Of a DNA stretch of 64,000 nucleotides, positions 1 through 10,717 are shown piece after piece (position 1 is the first letter of the stretch; the number at the start of each line of letters is the position of its first letter). This DNA comes from Hemileia vastatrix (taxonomy: Eukaryota > Basidiomycota > Pucciniomycetes > Pucciniales > Zaghouaniaceae). Position numbers and translations under genes: made by a program. The DNA lies in assembly GCA_030280995.1 (NCBI GenBank), contig JASXTE010000008.1, positions 22,371,693 to 22,435,692 of the forward strand, given 5' to 3'. Below the pieces are notes generated by a model. The model searched no databases, had not been told where the DNA came from, and was given only the letters and a program-made list of their open reading frames with translations.

Positions 1-128
1 CTTCCGTAGATGGATTGAGATCGATTGTTGGGAAAAGATGAAATTTCAAGTCTTTGGTAAATTCTAGATATCTCAGCAAATGATTAAGTGCATCCCATTC
101 AGCTTTACCTGGTCTTAATGCATAACGT
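1..128 (-). pseudogene. pol: Ty1/Copia pol fragment, RNase H start (continues left of window)
   Basis: Read on the minus strand, these bases encode RYALRPGKAEWDALNHLLRY, the conserved start of the Copia RNase H region after 'NFLAR'. The matching upstream half ends at 12,057, where the minus-strand frame reads NFLAR. The two halves join exactly in frame if 129-12,056 plus one 4-bp duplication (ACGT) are removed. The sequence is therefore the downstream part of the Copia element whose integrase and RT lie at 12,057-14,782, and its 3' LTR must lie left of the window. Confidence 0.88.
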
Positions 129-1469
129 TGTGGTACGCGCCTTGCAGGAAGCGTGATTTTAGACTAATCAGCGCGCGTAGTCCAGGAAGAACAAAGGGGA
201 GTTAGCACAGCAGGAAATGTTAAAATATAATATTTATTTGTGTGTTTCAAGGAACAAAGGAAATGGAAGCTCGGAAAAAGATTAAGGGTCTGTGCGCTTG
301 GATTTTGCAGCAAGATGTGCCACACAATAGGAAATTGTGTAGTATTAACTTAGAACTATTACGCGCTAAACAATATGAATTTGGGCTTTCCAAAAAGTAT
401 GTGTTACACATTAATAAGAAAGTCATGGATTAAGGACGACTCAAGTGCATGGTATGCTGTACCACGGCCAGTTGGGAAACATACTGAGACAAGTAATGAA
501 GAAGGCTAACTAGTTAAGCGAGCTGTCAGAACTATGAACCTAGTATTAAAGCAAAGAGAGTGGGGACTCAATTGTAAAACTACCCAAGAGTTAAGGCAAC
601 TAGACGCAGCATTAGGATAAGTCAAACCTGGAACTAGTGCTGAAACAAAACAAGGTATAGTTAAAAGCGCATATGTGGAGAATCAGTGAAACAAGTTAAT
701 ACTAGTGTTAGTAATTATAGGGTCTGATTTAGGCGCTGTAGTTGTTGCAAGCAGTGTAAGTAGCATACTAAAAAATTAGTCATTGTTTTACTAATGTGGT
801 GCTAGAGTCAGCGCTGGAGATCCATTAGGGAACTGTGTCTTGAGCGCTGGAAGAATATAAAAGGAGGACTATTAGGTAGGAGCAAAGAGAGAGGACTGGT
901 CAATCTATCTATTTAGTTAATAAAATAAGAAAAATCACATTAGTTGTCATTTTAAAAAGCAGATCATAGAAAAATCAATATAGAGATATACGTGTAGCTA
1001 TAGTCATAGTACCCAGTATAAGATATTAGATTTTTTTTGTGATTAATTGTTTGAGAGAATATTAAAAGGTATTTTCTGAGTCTTTTAGAGTTTGTGCGTC
1101 TGTGTGTGTATTTCATATAGTATAGTGAAAGAGCACAACATAGAGAGAATATATAGATTCAGTGGGATTAACTATTATTAGAGATATTTTATTACTATAA
1201 TAAGTCATATTCAAAGAGAGCGCTTCAAGAGGGAGTAGCTGTGGATAATAGCGCTTGTTAAGAATAGAAATATCCAGATAGTAATACTTGTTTTTTTCCT
1301 TATCTTTAACTCATCTCAACTTATAAAATTTCTAGTCAAATATTAGTGTTACACATTATTACACTGTCTTTAAAAATAAGAGTGGCAGGCGCTTCTTTTT
1401 ATAAATTAAAACGGAGAACCAAACCATCTTGAATTATGTCTACTGCTTAGTACTTTAGAACAGTCTACA
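129..1469 (+). repeat. Gypsy-I 5' LTR
   Basis: Begins TGTGGTACGC and ends AGTCTACA, so it has TG...CA ends. It matches 10,718-12,056 over its whole length. A diverged third copy is the split solo LTR at 14,783-24,000. A short 63-codon open frame inside it (242-433) is repeated in the other LTR but broken in the third copy, so it is not called a gene. The motif AATATAAAAGGAGGACTA near 853 is the most likely TATA element. Confidence 0.93.
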
Positions 1470-1490
1470 ATTGGTGTCCCAACAGTGGCA
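1470..1490 (+). other. Candidate primer binding site of Gypsy-I
   Basis: Directly after the LTR the sequence reads TTGGTGTCCCAACAGTGG. Gypsy-II has a related string (TGTCTCCCAACATGGGG) at the same place after its 5' LTR on the minus strand. The TGG start and the conservation suggest a tRNA primer binding site. The tRNA was not identified. Confidence 0.5.
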
Positions 1491-1716
1491 TAATTGTAAC
1501 TAGTGTTTTTGATTAGATTGTTTGGTTTTTTAAGGTTTCGTCAAGAGGATGTAATCAAGCCGGTGCTTCAGTGGAAGAGTCGTAGGGTCTACAACAAGTG
1601 GATCAAAAGCCGTTATCAGAGGATAGAGTAGGGCTGTATCGTGAAAACAGTCAGGTTCAATTACCAAGTGTGTGTTTTTTTCTTTGTGATCTTTGCTTTG
1701 ATTTGATATTTCGGGA

Positions 1717-3627
1717 ATGGATCCTACTGTGACTACATCTAGGGGATTCCAGGAGAGGGTTAAATCGCCCAATTCTTCGACATCGTTTCCAAAAACGGTA
1801 ACCACGATTATTAGGTGTAAAGATGAAAGCTTGCGCTTTGCGGGAATTAATACCAAAAAGTTTTTACGCAGGTTTGAACAAGCAGTGGAAGTTCATGGAG
1901 CAACTGAATATGATATGGTACGACAAGTACTATTCTTTGTATCTGATGAATGCAAAGACAATTTAGAGGATCTAAAAGGGCATGAGGAGCGAAATTGGTC
2001 AGCGCTAAAAGAACAAATGCTCAAGAGATGGCCAAAAGTTACTGAGGAAACTAGGTATATGATGAAGGACCTGGATATTTTGGTAAATAGGGTCAAGGCT
2101 AGAGGAGGTGTTCAAGACCCCAAGGAATTTAAAATTTTTAGGGAAGACTTTGATCGGATAGTAGAATATTTAGTTAGTAACAAAGATTTTAGTGATGTTA
2201 ATGCGTTGTTACCCTGGTTTTGTGAAGCGTTAGTGCCAGAAGTTGAAGACTGGGCAAAATGGCGCTTGGATAACGAAGGAAAGTTGGTTAAAAAGAGGGA
2301 CGGAAATTATAAGTACCCCGGATTAGAAGAAGTAGAAATGGCAGTGGAAGCTGAAATGAAGTTGCGTCGAGTTGAGCGATGTGCAGCAAGGGTGGCTCTG
2401 GATAATGAGGATATGGGGGAAGATGTGCCAGGCATACAATCGCCTTCTCAGATCTTGTCTCCTAAAGATAAACTTCTCTCTAAGGATCCAGATTCAGTCA
2501 TGGCAAGAATTGATGAGTTGGAGAAGAAAATAGTTGAAGCGGCAAAAGCGAAAGAATCATTTAGGCCCAAGAGTTCTCATCAAACTTTGCGTTTTTCTGC
2601 TATGGTGTGCTATTATTGTAATAAAGAGGGGCATACAAGGATGAGGTGTAATGCGCTTCAAAAGGATAAAGAGGAAAAGGTAGTTTACGAGGATGGGACT
2701 ACGCTTATGTTGGAAGATGGTACCAAGTTGATTAAAGACAAAGATCGAGGGATGCGAGCCATGGTCATTGATCATATAAATAAAAAGTCTATGGAAAGCA
2801 GGTCAAGCAAGGGCAAAGAGCCTGAAAATAAGGAGAAAAGCAAGGATGCGAAGTCGGTTAATTTTGCAGTTACTTGTGCGGTGTTAGATTTTAAAGTAAA
2901 AGAAGGAGCGGTTGCAGCACCACTTACCGCAGCACAATTGGAGATGTTTGTGGCAAAGCATAAGAAAATGGCCCCACCTACAATTACTAGGCCAAGAAGG
3001 GCTGGCGCTAGGTATGTGAATCCAGAGGATATGGAGGAAGTAGGGTATACTACTAGAGAAAATACACCTGCGCCTATCGAGGATGTTGAAATGGATGGTA
3101 TGGACTCTGGAGGTTATGGTGTGGATTGCCAGGAAGTAGAACAGACGGCAATGTTGGAGGAGCCAGTGGTAGTACAGCAAAGAGCGGTACCTGCTGAAGG
3201 AATGCCAGGAGCAAAGCATAATACTCCAAAGAACCCACCTGGAAGAGCAAAAGCTGGTGCCAAGGAAACTCAGCCTAAATGGAGAATGCAGCGCCCGGTT
3301 CATTCTGATTTTCCTAAAGCTGCCGAGGATTTAGTTGCGGAATGTTTGAAGACTACAGTTTCTGTTCCATTGGGGATGCTGACTGCAGTAGCACCAGATG
3401 TAGCAAATGGAATCGTGGAAAAGTGCAGAAAGAAAAGGATTGCTAATTGTGCTGAGTTTGATATGGCAGAACAGTCATTTCAGCCAGTTGTTGGATTACC
3501 TAGGGTGCCACATTACGCAGGACCCTTAGGGTATTTAACTATTTTGGTAAATGGTAAGAAAATTAAAGTGTTAGTGGGTACGGGTTCACAAATCAATGTG
3601 GTATCAGTGGATGACACAAGGAATTAG
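1717..3627 (+). CDS. gag: Gypsy-I Gag with start of protease
   Basis: 636 codons from ATG at 1,717. The N-terminal half is a retrotransposon capsid region (helical, rich in Lys/Glu, W and F residues around residues 25-220). A CCHC zinc knuckle CYYCNKEGHTRMRC (C-X2-C-X4-H-X4-C) lies near residue 297. A Pro/Ala-rich linker follows, and the start of an aspartic protease is at the C-terminus. The protease motif reads VLVGTGSQINVVS where Gypsy-II has LVDSGSQINLIS, so the catalytic Asp is Gly here (GGT for GAT). The frame ends at a TAG only because one base is missing near 3,620; the protease continues in another frame. Confidence 0.88.
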   Translation: MDPTVTTSRGFQERVKSPNSSTSFPKTVTTIIRCKDESLRFAGINTKKFLRRFEQAVEVHGATEYDMVRQVLFFVSDECKDNLEDLKGHEERNWSALKEQMLKRWPKVTEETRYMMKDLDILVNRVKARGGVQDPKEFKIFREDFDRIVEYLVSNKDFSDVNALLPWFCEALVPEVEDWAKWRLDNEGKLVKKRDGNYKYPGLEEVEMAVEAEMKLRRVERCAARVALDNEDMGEDVPGIQSPSQILSPKDKLLSKDPDSVMARIDELEKKIVEAAKAKESFRPKSSHQTLRFSAMVCYYCNKEGHTRMRCNALQKDKEEKVVYEDGTTLMLEDGTKLIKDKDRGMRAMVIDHINKKSMESRSSKGKEPENKEKSKDAKSVNFAVTCAVLDFKVKEGAVAAPLTAAQLEMFVAKHKKMAPPTITRPRRAGARYVNPEDMEEVGYTTRENTPAPIEDVEMDGMDSGGYGVDCQEVEQTAMLEEPVVVQQRAVPAEGMPGAKHNTPKNPPGRAKAGAKETQPKWRMQRPVHSDFPKAAEDLVAECLKTTVSVPLGMLTAVAPDVANGIVEKCRKKRIANCAEFDMAEQSFQPVVGLPRVPHYAGPLGYLTILVNGKKIKVLVGTGSQINVVSVDDTRN

Positions 3628-4025
3628 GCCTTCCTGTAAAAGACGGCGAAGGCACTGTTGCAGGAATTGGGGGAGGTAGGTTACCTGTTATAGGTGTAGC
3701 AGAGTATGTACGCACTAGAGTTGCGGGAGCAACAAGAGATATACATTTTTATGTTCCAATGGGTGTAGTTAAACCAGTTTTAGGCACGCCATTTTTAATG
3801 GATTATTCGGCGACTATAGATTATTGTTCAAATAAGACTATAGGAATAAGGATTATGGGTGATGACAGTGTTCCAGTAACAGCAGTCTTAGTAGCGCCCA
3901 AGGATGGTGGCTGGGAAACTAAGTACTCTGGAGCTGCACGGTTAGAGAAAGAAAGAGAGTTTTATGAGGAAGTCTCAGATAAGGAGATAGGGCGACCGCC
4001 AGGAAGGCGCCAACATTTTCATTAG
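3621..4025 (+). pseudogene. Gypsy-I protease, remainder (frameshifted)
   Basis: In the +1 frame the sequence continues ELGLPVKDGEGTVAGIGGGR, then VVKPVLGTPFLMDY, the second half of a retropepsin fold (the LGxPFL strand). It is separated from gag by a one-base loss near 3,620. It ends in a TAG at 4,023-4,025, beyond which the RT frame is already open from about 4,020, indicating a second frameshift. Together with the Asp-to-Gly change in the active-site motif the protease is inactive. Confidence 0.8.
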
Positions 4026-6352
4026 GGACTGGCATTTTAGGTGTTACTATCTCCCAGGATGAGAGGAACCTGAATAGTGACCAGGCAGTCCAACAAGGAG
4101 GGATACGTAAAGCGGTACTTCATAGGTGTCTTGGGAATACTACTGTAGAATGTATTATACCTAAGCTTTTTAATTTCTTTAATTTTGGATATTGTTATAC
4201 TTATATTAAAAAGAAAAGACAAAAACAGGATTCAGGTGTAACCCGTAGTTATATTAAAAAGGGGTTTATTTTAATTAATGAAGAAAACAGTAAGGACTGT
4301 TTTGCATCTAAGTATAAACCAGTAGCTGTTAAGGTTAAACCAGTGAATATAGCGATGCCTGATTTGAATCCTCCTTTGCAGAGGCCGGAGCTATCTAGAA
4401 ATCCTTATGATACACCTTTAACAAAGTTTCGGCCTGATTTTGCGTTCACCAGTAAGATTACGATGGAAAGGCTTCAGATGGTAGATTTTGGACCAGAGGG
4501 GTGGTTATTGCAGGAAGAAAAGAAGTTATTATTACATGTTATGGTTCTTAGGGAAAACGCTATTGCGTTTTCAGAAAAGGAAAGAGGTTTGTTAAAAAAC
4601 TCTTATGGTAAACCTTATATTGTTCCAGTTATACCTCATGCGCCGTGGCAAAAGAAGGCTTTTCCAATACCGGCGGCTATAAGAGAAGAGTATACGGAAT
4701 TAATTAGGGGAAGGTTAAAGTCCGGCTTGTATGAAAAGTCTATGTCTAGTTATTCAAGTCCAGTGTTTTGTGTGGTCAAACATAATGGTAAATTAAGGGT
4801 TGTTCATGATCTTAGGGAGATGAACAAGGTTACAGTAAAGGATGCAGGGATGCTACCAACGCCAGAAGAATTTGTGGAATCTTTTGCGGGGCGTGCATGT
4901 TACGGATTAGGTGATATTATGGGAGGATACGATGAGCGCAAGCTGGAAAAATCGTCCAGACCCATGACGACGTTTGAAACACCACTGGGGCGCTTTAGGT
5001 TGACAAGGTTACCGCAAGGCGAAACAAATTCTGTGGCGGTATATCAAGCACAGATGATGTGGATATTGCAGGATGAAATTCCAGAACATGTGGGAATTTT
5101 CATTGATGATGGCGGTATAAAAGGACCAGCCAGTGATTATGAAGGGGAAGTGTTAAAAGAAAATCCGTATATTAGAAAGTTTATTTGGGAATATGCGATT
5201 ACCCTGGAAAGAGTGCTATTTAGGATAGAGGAGGCAGGATTAAAGATTTCTGGGTCTAAATTTGCCTGTTGTGTTCCAGGGCTAGATATAGTGGGACATG
5301 TGGTATGTAAGGAAGGGAGAATCGTTGCTGAAAAACAGAGGAATAAGGTACTTACATGGCCAAGACCAAGAAATACTAAGGAAGTTAGAGGGTTTTTAGG
5401 CATTTGTACATATGTAAGAATGTTTATTCGAGATTTTTCTTTGTTGTCTTTGCCTTTACGGCGCTTAACAAGAAAGGATGTTGTATGGGATTGGACGGAT
5501 GAATGTGAGGAGTCATTTGAGTTATTAAAGAGGATTGTAGGAAAAGATATTCTTTTGAAGAAATTGGAGTATGGACCAGGCGCTGGAAAAATTACTCTAG
5601 TGGTGGATTCTAGTGTGTCCGCGGTGGGCGCAGTTTTGATGCAGGAGGAAGAAGAAGGTAATGATAGACCTGTCCTTTACGAGTCCAAGACTTTTACCAA
5701 AGTGGAGTCTAGGTACTCCCAGTCTAAGCTGGAGTTATGTGGAGTAGAGAAGATTCTTAAAAAGCTACAATGGATGCTTTGGGGGCAGCATTTTGAGCTG
5801 CAGGTTGATGTGCTATCGTTGGTGCAAATGATTAGCAGCCCGAGTTTACCAGATGCGCCCATGACGAGGTGGGTAGCGCAGATTAATTTGTTTTCTTTTG
5901 ATTTAGTCCATAAGCCAGGGAAATCTTTCAATATGCCAGATGCGCTGTCGAGAAGACCGTTGTGTGAAGAAGACTCAGAAGCGGAAGAATTTGAAGAAGG
6001 TAAGAGATGGGTAAACGGGATAGATTATTGTTATACAAAATTTGGCAAGAACGTCCGCAACGACGATAAACTATCAGGCAAGAATGTCTGCAAAGACCAT
6101 AAACTAGTAGGTAGTATTGTCCGTGATGACAATAAACTAGTAACGTGGAATTTCCGAAAAGGCATAAAATTGATTTCTGACAATGTAAAGGATGTTTGTA
6201 ACAAGGCTGAACTGCAACTGGATTTAGGGAACACTGAAGCTAAGGTAGCGACAAGGAGTGCGCAAGGCAAGGAAGTGGAGGAGCAGATGATGAAGATACT
6301 TCAAAGGGAAGTCAGGATAGTAGTACTCAACTCGAAGAGGGGGAGTATTTAG
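4020..6352 (+). CDS. pol: Gypsy-I Pol: reverse transcriptase and RNase H
   Basis: Open without a stop from about 4,020. The first conventional start-like codon is at 4,343, but retroelement Pol is normally made by fusion or frameshift. RT shows YSSPVFCVVKHNGKLRVVHD, FETPLGRFRLTRLPQG and the catalytic FIDDGGIKGP (the YxDD box). A tether EVRGFLGICTYVRMFIRDFS follows, then RNase H with VVDSSVSAVGAVLMQ and PDALSRRP. The frame ends at 6,352 within the acidic linker before integrase. The same FIDD-GGIKxP architecture is found in Gypsy-II, so the two families are related. Confidence 0.9.
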
Positions 6353-7660
6353 AAGACAACGCATCTATAGATGAGGGAGTAGAGTTGTTAAAGTTATATT
6401 TGGAAGGTAATAGTTGACTGGATTTTTGCAATAAAAAGGTTTGGCACAATATTAAAAAGCGCACTAAAGGCTATTTTATTAGAAATGGGAAGTTATGGAA
6501 GAATAAAGCTTTGTCTCCTCAGTTAGTTATTCAAACTAGGGAAGTGAAGGAGAAGATACTCAGGGAGTTACACAAGAATTTAGGACATAGGGGTCAAGAT
6601 GAGACTCATTGCAGAGTTAGGGAAAGATTCTGGTGGCCCAACATGAAAAATGAAGTAAGAGATTGGGTTAAATCTTGTCCTGAATGCCAGCCCAGAAGTT
6701 ACAGAAAGCCAAAAGAAAAAGGGAGAGCGACAGGCGAGGATACTGTTTTTGGTAGGGTCAGTTTAGATGCAGTCCATATAAAAGAAGGATGCTTTAAATA
6801 CTTGGTAGTAGCCAGGAATGATCTATCAGGATGGGTTGAAGCAGCGCCGTTAATAAACCTCAAGGCAAGTAATGTGGCCGAGCTTTTGAAGAAAGAATGG
6901 ATTTATAGGTATGCGGTAATGAATATGGTAACTGTAGATGGTGGTGCTGAATTTGCGGGAGAATTCCAAGAAGTAGTAAAAGGTATTGGCACAAAGTTAC
7001 AAGTTGCAACACCATATTATCCTGAAGAAGAGGGAATGGTAGAAAGAGGGCATCAAATTATAAAAGATGCGCTAGTTAAGTTATGTGGAAATAATGGGGC
7101 GAAGTGGAAGAACTACTTGCCATTAGTTTTGTTTGTGGACAGGATTTCAGTTAAAAGGACAACAGGGTTTTTGCGGTTCGAGCTTATGTTTGGTCAAAGG
7201 GCGGTATTACCTATTGATCTGGAGGCTGGATCTTTCCTAGGATGTGATTGGGATCAAGTGTGCTCAACTGAAGATCTAATTCTAGCAAGGGTAGCTCAAC
7301 TTGAAAGAAAAGACAAGTTTGTGGAGCGAGCGTATGAAAGAATGATGCAGATCCGGGACAAGTCAGTTAAATATTGGGATGAGCGCTTAGCGCATAGGTT
7401 AAGAAAGCCATTGAAACCTGGAGATTTGGTTTTGGTTTATAATAGAAGTTTAGAAAGCCAATAGGGGAAGATGTTTTCTGACAGATGGAATGGTCCTTAT
7501 AGGATAAGAAAGCAGATAACTGGAGGAATTAGATGGTACTGAGTGGAAGCGGCGTGTGGCCGCAGACCAGATCAAAAGATTCTACCCAAGGGGTGTTCCA
7601 GTGATACAAGATAACCTCCGGAATGAGGAAAAACTACCAGAATAATACCTCCGGGAAGAG
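6353..7660 (+). pseudogene. Gypsy-I integrase with internal stops
   Basis: The longest open part is 6,511-7,464. It has an N-terminal HHCC zinc site (H of LHKNLGHRG, then CPECQ), a DDE core with SLDAVHI, TVDGGAEF and the Glu in GMVERGHQ, and a C-terminal region with KPGDLVLVYNRSLES. A TGA at about 6,417 and a frameshift just before it separate integrase from RNase H. A TGG-to-TAG change at 7,462-7,464 (W in the Gypsy-II counterpart SLESQWGKMF) cuts the C-terminus. The homologous tail WKRRVAADQIKRFYPRG is still readable to about 7,645. All three catalytic acids are present. Confidence 0.85.
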
Positions 7661-8255
7661 GTTAAACTAACAAGTTATGTTAAGTTTTGTTTTTCTAAGA
7701 GGACTCACAGGAGGCTTTGACACAGTTGTGACGGATAGAGGGCGCTAACTGGAAGTTAGGCGGACTATGGCTGAACAGGCAACTGGCATAAGCGCTTAGA
7801 TGAGGGCGTAGAGGAAAATGAAATCTTATATATTTTCATTGTTAGAGGAGACATTACCAAATAGGTAATTGGATTAAAGGAGATGTGTACCATGTAAATG
7901 CAAAAGACGCTGGGAATTTAGCCAATGGGTTAACTAAACAGGAGTGGAATAGCAATTTATAAATGGGGCACTCTATAGTTCAATTCATATTTTACATGGT
8001 ATATTGCTGTATTGCAGTAAAGGTAGTAAAGTTTTATGATATAAAGTTTATTTGGGATTTTATTTTTTAGGGGTTAATAGTTTTTTAAAGAAAGTAGAGG
8101 GAGCAAAGTTAGGCGCTCTAAAAGTATGGAAGACAGGTGTAATAAAATAGCGCCATGTCTAAAAAGATTATTTGAAGGCATAGCATGAAAAATATATGAA
8201 GACTATGTACAGGGAGAATGGACAGAGGAGGCTCATAAGGAGAAGCGCTAGTGGT
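7661..8255. other. Gypsy-I spacer between integrase and antisense genes
   Basis: No open frame of note on either strand. The stretch contains several AGCGCT/GCGCT words like those in the LTR, and a short inverted pair of ACCATGTAAA near 7,891 and TTTACATGGT near 7,991. It probably includes the 3' untranslated end of the antisense gene at 8,256-9,055. Confidence 0.5.
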
Positions 8256-9055
8256 CTATTCAGTATCAGGATGAAAGCTAATAGGATATCCTTTCCAGTC
8301 TTCAGGCATGACAAAGTGACAGGGATTGGCGGGGAATCCAAGAATAGTCGTTGAGCTGATTTTGTTCATTAGTTGACCTATCATTTCTATATGAGTATAG
8401 CGAGCTTCAAGTTCAGCGTCAGAAAAAGCTGGTGCGTTATTGTAGGATAGGGACATAGCGCCATATATAAGACAAAGTCTGGAAAACATTCGCATGGAAT
8501 GGACAAAAGGTAAAGAAATGGGAACCCATCCCAAGGAGATGGATTCATTGAAGCCTGACAGGAAGTTAGTAAGCAAGAAGAGCATAAGTATTGTGAAGGA
8601 TACTTACTTGCTAATAAGTTTTGTGGGCGCGCTGACGGTGAAGTAACGGTAACCGCGTCAGGAGCAGCTGTAGGGGAGCCTGAGCGCATGGAAGCACTGG
8701 AACTTGGAGGGGGAGAAATTGTAGCGCTAGGCTGTATGGATATTTTGCGCCTGGGAAAACTAGGAAGTGATGGCGATTCATAAGGAACATTATTATTATT
8801 AGTGGAAATAGTGGGACTAGTGGTGGTAGTTATGGGAGCGCTACTAGTAGAGCTAGGTGGAAAGCAAATATAACCAGTAGGCTGAAGAGTATTCTGGTTA
8901 AGGGAGGTATTGCAAGTTTTGTGGTATCTAAAGCAATTATCACAGGCAGGTCTAAAAGTGGCATACCCCCGAGGTCTAGAAAATGTACAGTTAAAGTTAC
9001 GGCGTTTGCAAAATGAGCAAGCTTGATCTCTGGGAACTGTGTGATATTGAGTCAT
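8256..9055 (-). CDS. Antisense accessory gene of Gypsy-I (distal), Zn2Cys6-like protein, two exons
   Basis: Exon 1 runs 9,055 to 8,608 and exon 2 runs 8,554 to 8,256. The 53-nt intron has a GTAAGT donor, a TTACTAAC branch site and a CTGTCAG acceptor. Spliced length is 747 nt, 248 residues, with no stop. The N-terminus has C13-X2-C16-X6-C23-X14-C38-X2-C41-X6-C48 with basic residues (CKRRNFNC, CFRYHKTC), the spacing of fungal GAL4-type binuclear zinc clusters apart from a slightly long loop. A Ser/Thr/Pro-rich middle (about 55-150) and a helical C-terminal region follow. It is antisense to gag-pol inside the element. A DNA-binding regulator is inferred from the cysteine pattern; no function is known. 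Confidence 0.8.
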
Positions 9056-9550
9056 GATGTTAGGATAGAGGAAATTCAGGTTATTAGAAGGGCTATTTAT
9101 AGGTTAACAATAGCATTATAAAGAAGTCATCAGTTGCGCCACGTCTGACTTGAGCCCTGGATGGTTTCTAAGAAGCTAGTAAGAAGCGTTTCTCATAATG
9201 AAGAACCCCAGGAAAGATGAATTGTTACAATTAGGGGAAAGGCATGTATTGCGAAGGTTTAAAGATTGAAAGAAAGCGCATACATAAATGATGCAGGAGA
9301 AGTAATTGCTGTAGCAAGAATCTCAAGTTGTTATTTTTTATTATTTGTGGTTTCATCTTTCATAGGCACTTAGTAGAAGGATGCACTGCTTAGAGAAAGG
9401 ATGATATTTTTTGGGGCAACTCATCTCACGGTTGTAGAGTTCTCACAGGAAAGTTAAGTGAAAATAATAATAAAAAAAATAAATATATATTACATTTTTT
9501 TACAAGGCTATATACATTACAAGGAATAAATACAAAAGAAAATAGTTTTT
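9056..9550. other. Gypsy-I spacer between the two antisense genes
   Basis: No convincing coding frame. The right part (about 9,460-9,545) is very A/T-rich and would be the 3' untranslated and polyadenylation region of the antisense gene ending at 9,551. The left part would hold the promoter of the gene starting at 9,055. Confidence 0.45.
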
Positions 9551-10595
9551 TTAGTATTCTGCTTCATCAAAGATTGGGACGCAGAAAGCCCAATCGCTAA
9601 CAGCTTCTTGCATGTTATGTTTCAAGGCAGCTATTAGTTGTTTTCCCTTATTATACTCGGCGCAAGTATAAACTGGAAACTCCTCGAGGAATGTTTTGAC
9701 GGCCCCAATCATGTTATTCATACGACACATGGTCGCATCGTAAGGAGCGCAGGCAATTTGTTCTGCAAATTTCCAGTTTTGAGCCATGGCAGGCTCATTG
9801 TCATCTACTACTGGAAAGTTCTTGGTTGGCCATTCGACCGGAGTGACGGTATTGAAGACCGGCTGCATATCAGTCCAGTCAGGAGTGGGCAAACGAGGAG
9901 TAGGATTGGGAGTAGGCATTGTATCCCAGGCGGGATCTTCTTCCAAGGTAGGAAGGAATAGCGGAGTGATAGGAGGCGGAGGTGTTTCAGCATAAGGAGT
10001 ACCTGGCACATTCTACATATAAAAAAAAAGGGGGAAATAGAGAATGTTAGCGTTGGAAAGGGAAAAAGTAAGAAAAAGAAACTTACTGTACTTTCCTCCG
10101 AGAAAAGAGATTTAGGGACAGAAGCGACGCTACTGGGAGTAGGCTCGCGGTAACCAACCTTTGCTCGTTTGTTGCAAGGAGGGGTAGCAGGAGCAGGCGC
10201 CGGGCGCTTTATGGTCATTTGACTCATCATATTTGTTGTAGAAGCATTTGGGTCCAGGCGAGCGACAGTGGGCGGCCCATCGTAACTGCATTTCTTCTTG
10301 CCTAGCTTGCAGTAATCTCATGACTAGGAATAAAAGAAAAATGAAAGGTTAGTAACAAATGGGAAGGAGAATGAAGAGAACTTACAGTGAAGAAAGTATT
10401 GCCATGGCGGGCTTTTGAAAAATGACATGGAGTTATGCCATTTTCAATGCAACAAGTGCATCTTGTCCCACCCATCAGTGTGGTTATGGGCGTTGTTGGG
10501 GAAGCAGTAGGGGGCTGAGTGCGCACGAACTGTCAAATAGCGTGCATGATGTTGGCAGTATTTTCAGCGTTAGGAGGGGTTCTTCTAGTATTCAT
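9551..10595 (-). pseudogene. Antisense accessory gene of Gypsy-I (proximal), Zn2Cys6-like, three exons, two stops
   Basis: Start ATG at 10,595-10,593 (MNTRRTPPNAEN). Exon 1 runs to 10,386, intron 1 is 10,385-10,324 (GTAAGT, TACTAACC, CCTAG). Exon 2 is 10,323-10,087, intron 2 is 10,086-10,013 (GTAAGT, GCTAAC, TGTAG), and exon 3 is 10,012-9,551. Frames match across intron 2. The zinc region reads C-X2-C-X7-C-X14-(stop)-X2-C-X6-C: a TGA stands where the fourth Cys is expected (S-stop-DYCKLGKKKC). A second in-frame TGA lies before the cluster (MHAI-stop-QF). Exon 3 gives a Pro-rich stretch and a helical C-terminus ending IFDEAEY. The start is only 123 bp from the right LTR. Confidence 0.72.
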
Positions 10596-10705
10596 AGTGA
10601 AAGATAAAAATAATAAAGTAAATAAGAAAAGAGAAGAAGATGATGATGAAGGAAGAAAAAGCTGCGAGACGCAGGGTATTTATGGGCTCCTGGGGACAGT
10701 CGCGA

Positions 10706-10717
10706 GTAGAGGGAGGA
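10706..10717 (+). other. Polypurine tract of Gypsy-I
   Basis: AGTAGAGGGAGGA lies immediately before the TGTGG start of the right LTR, the position where plus-strand DNA priming occurs in LTR retrotransposons. Confidence 0.8.

Noticed and set aside
242..433. 63-codon frame in the Gypsy-I LTR, repeated at 10,831-11,022
   Set aside because: Identity between copies follows from LTR identity, and the third, older LTR near 14,900 does not keep the frame.
9638..9995. Plus-strand frames over 9,638-9,995
   Set aside because: They are shadows of exon 3 of the antisense gene, whose frame joins exon 2 precisely across a GT-AG intron.
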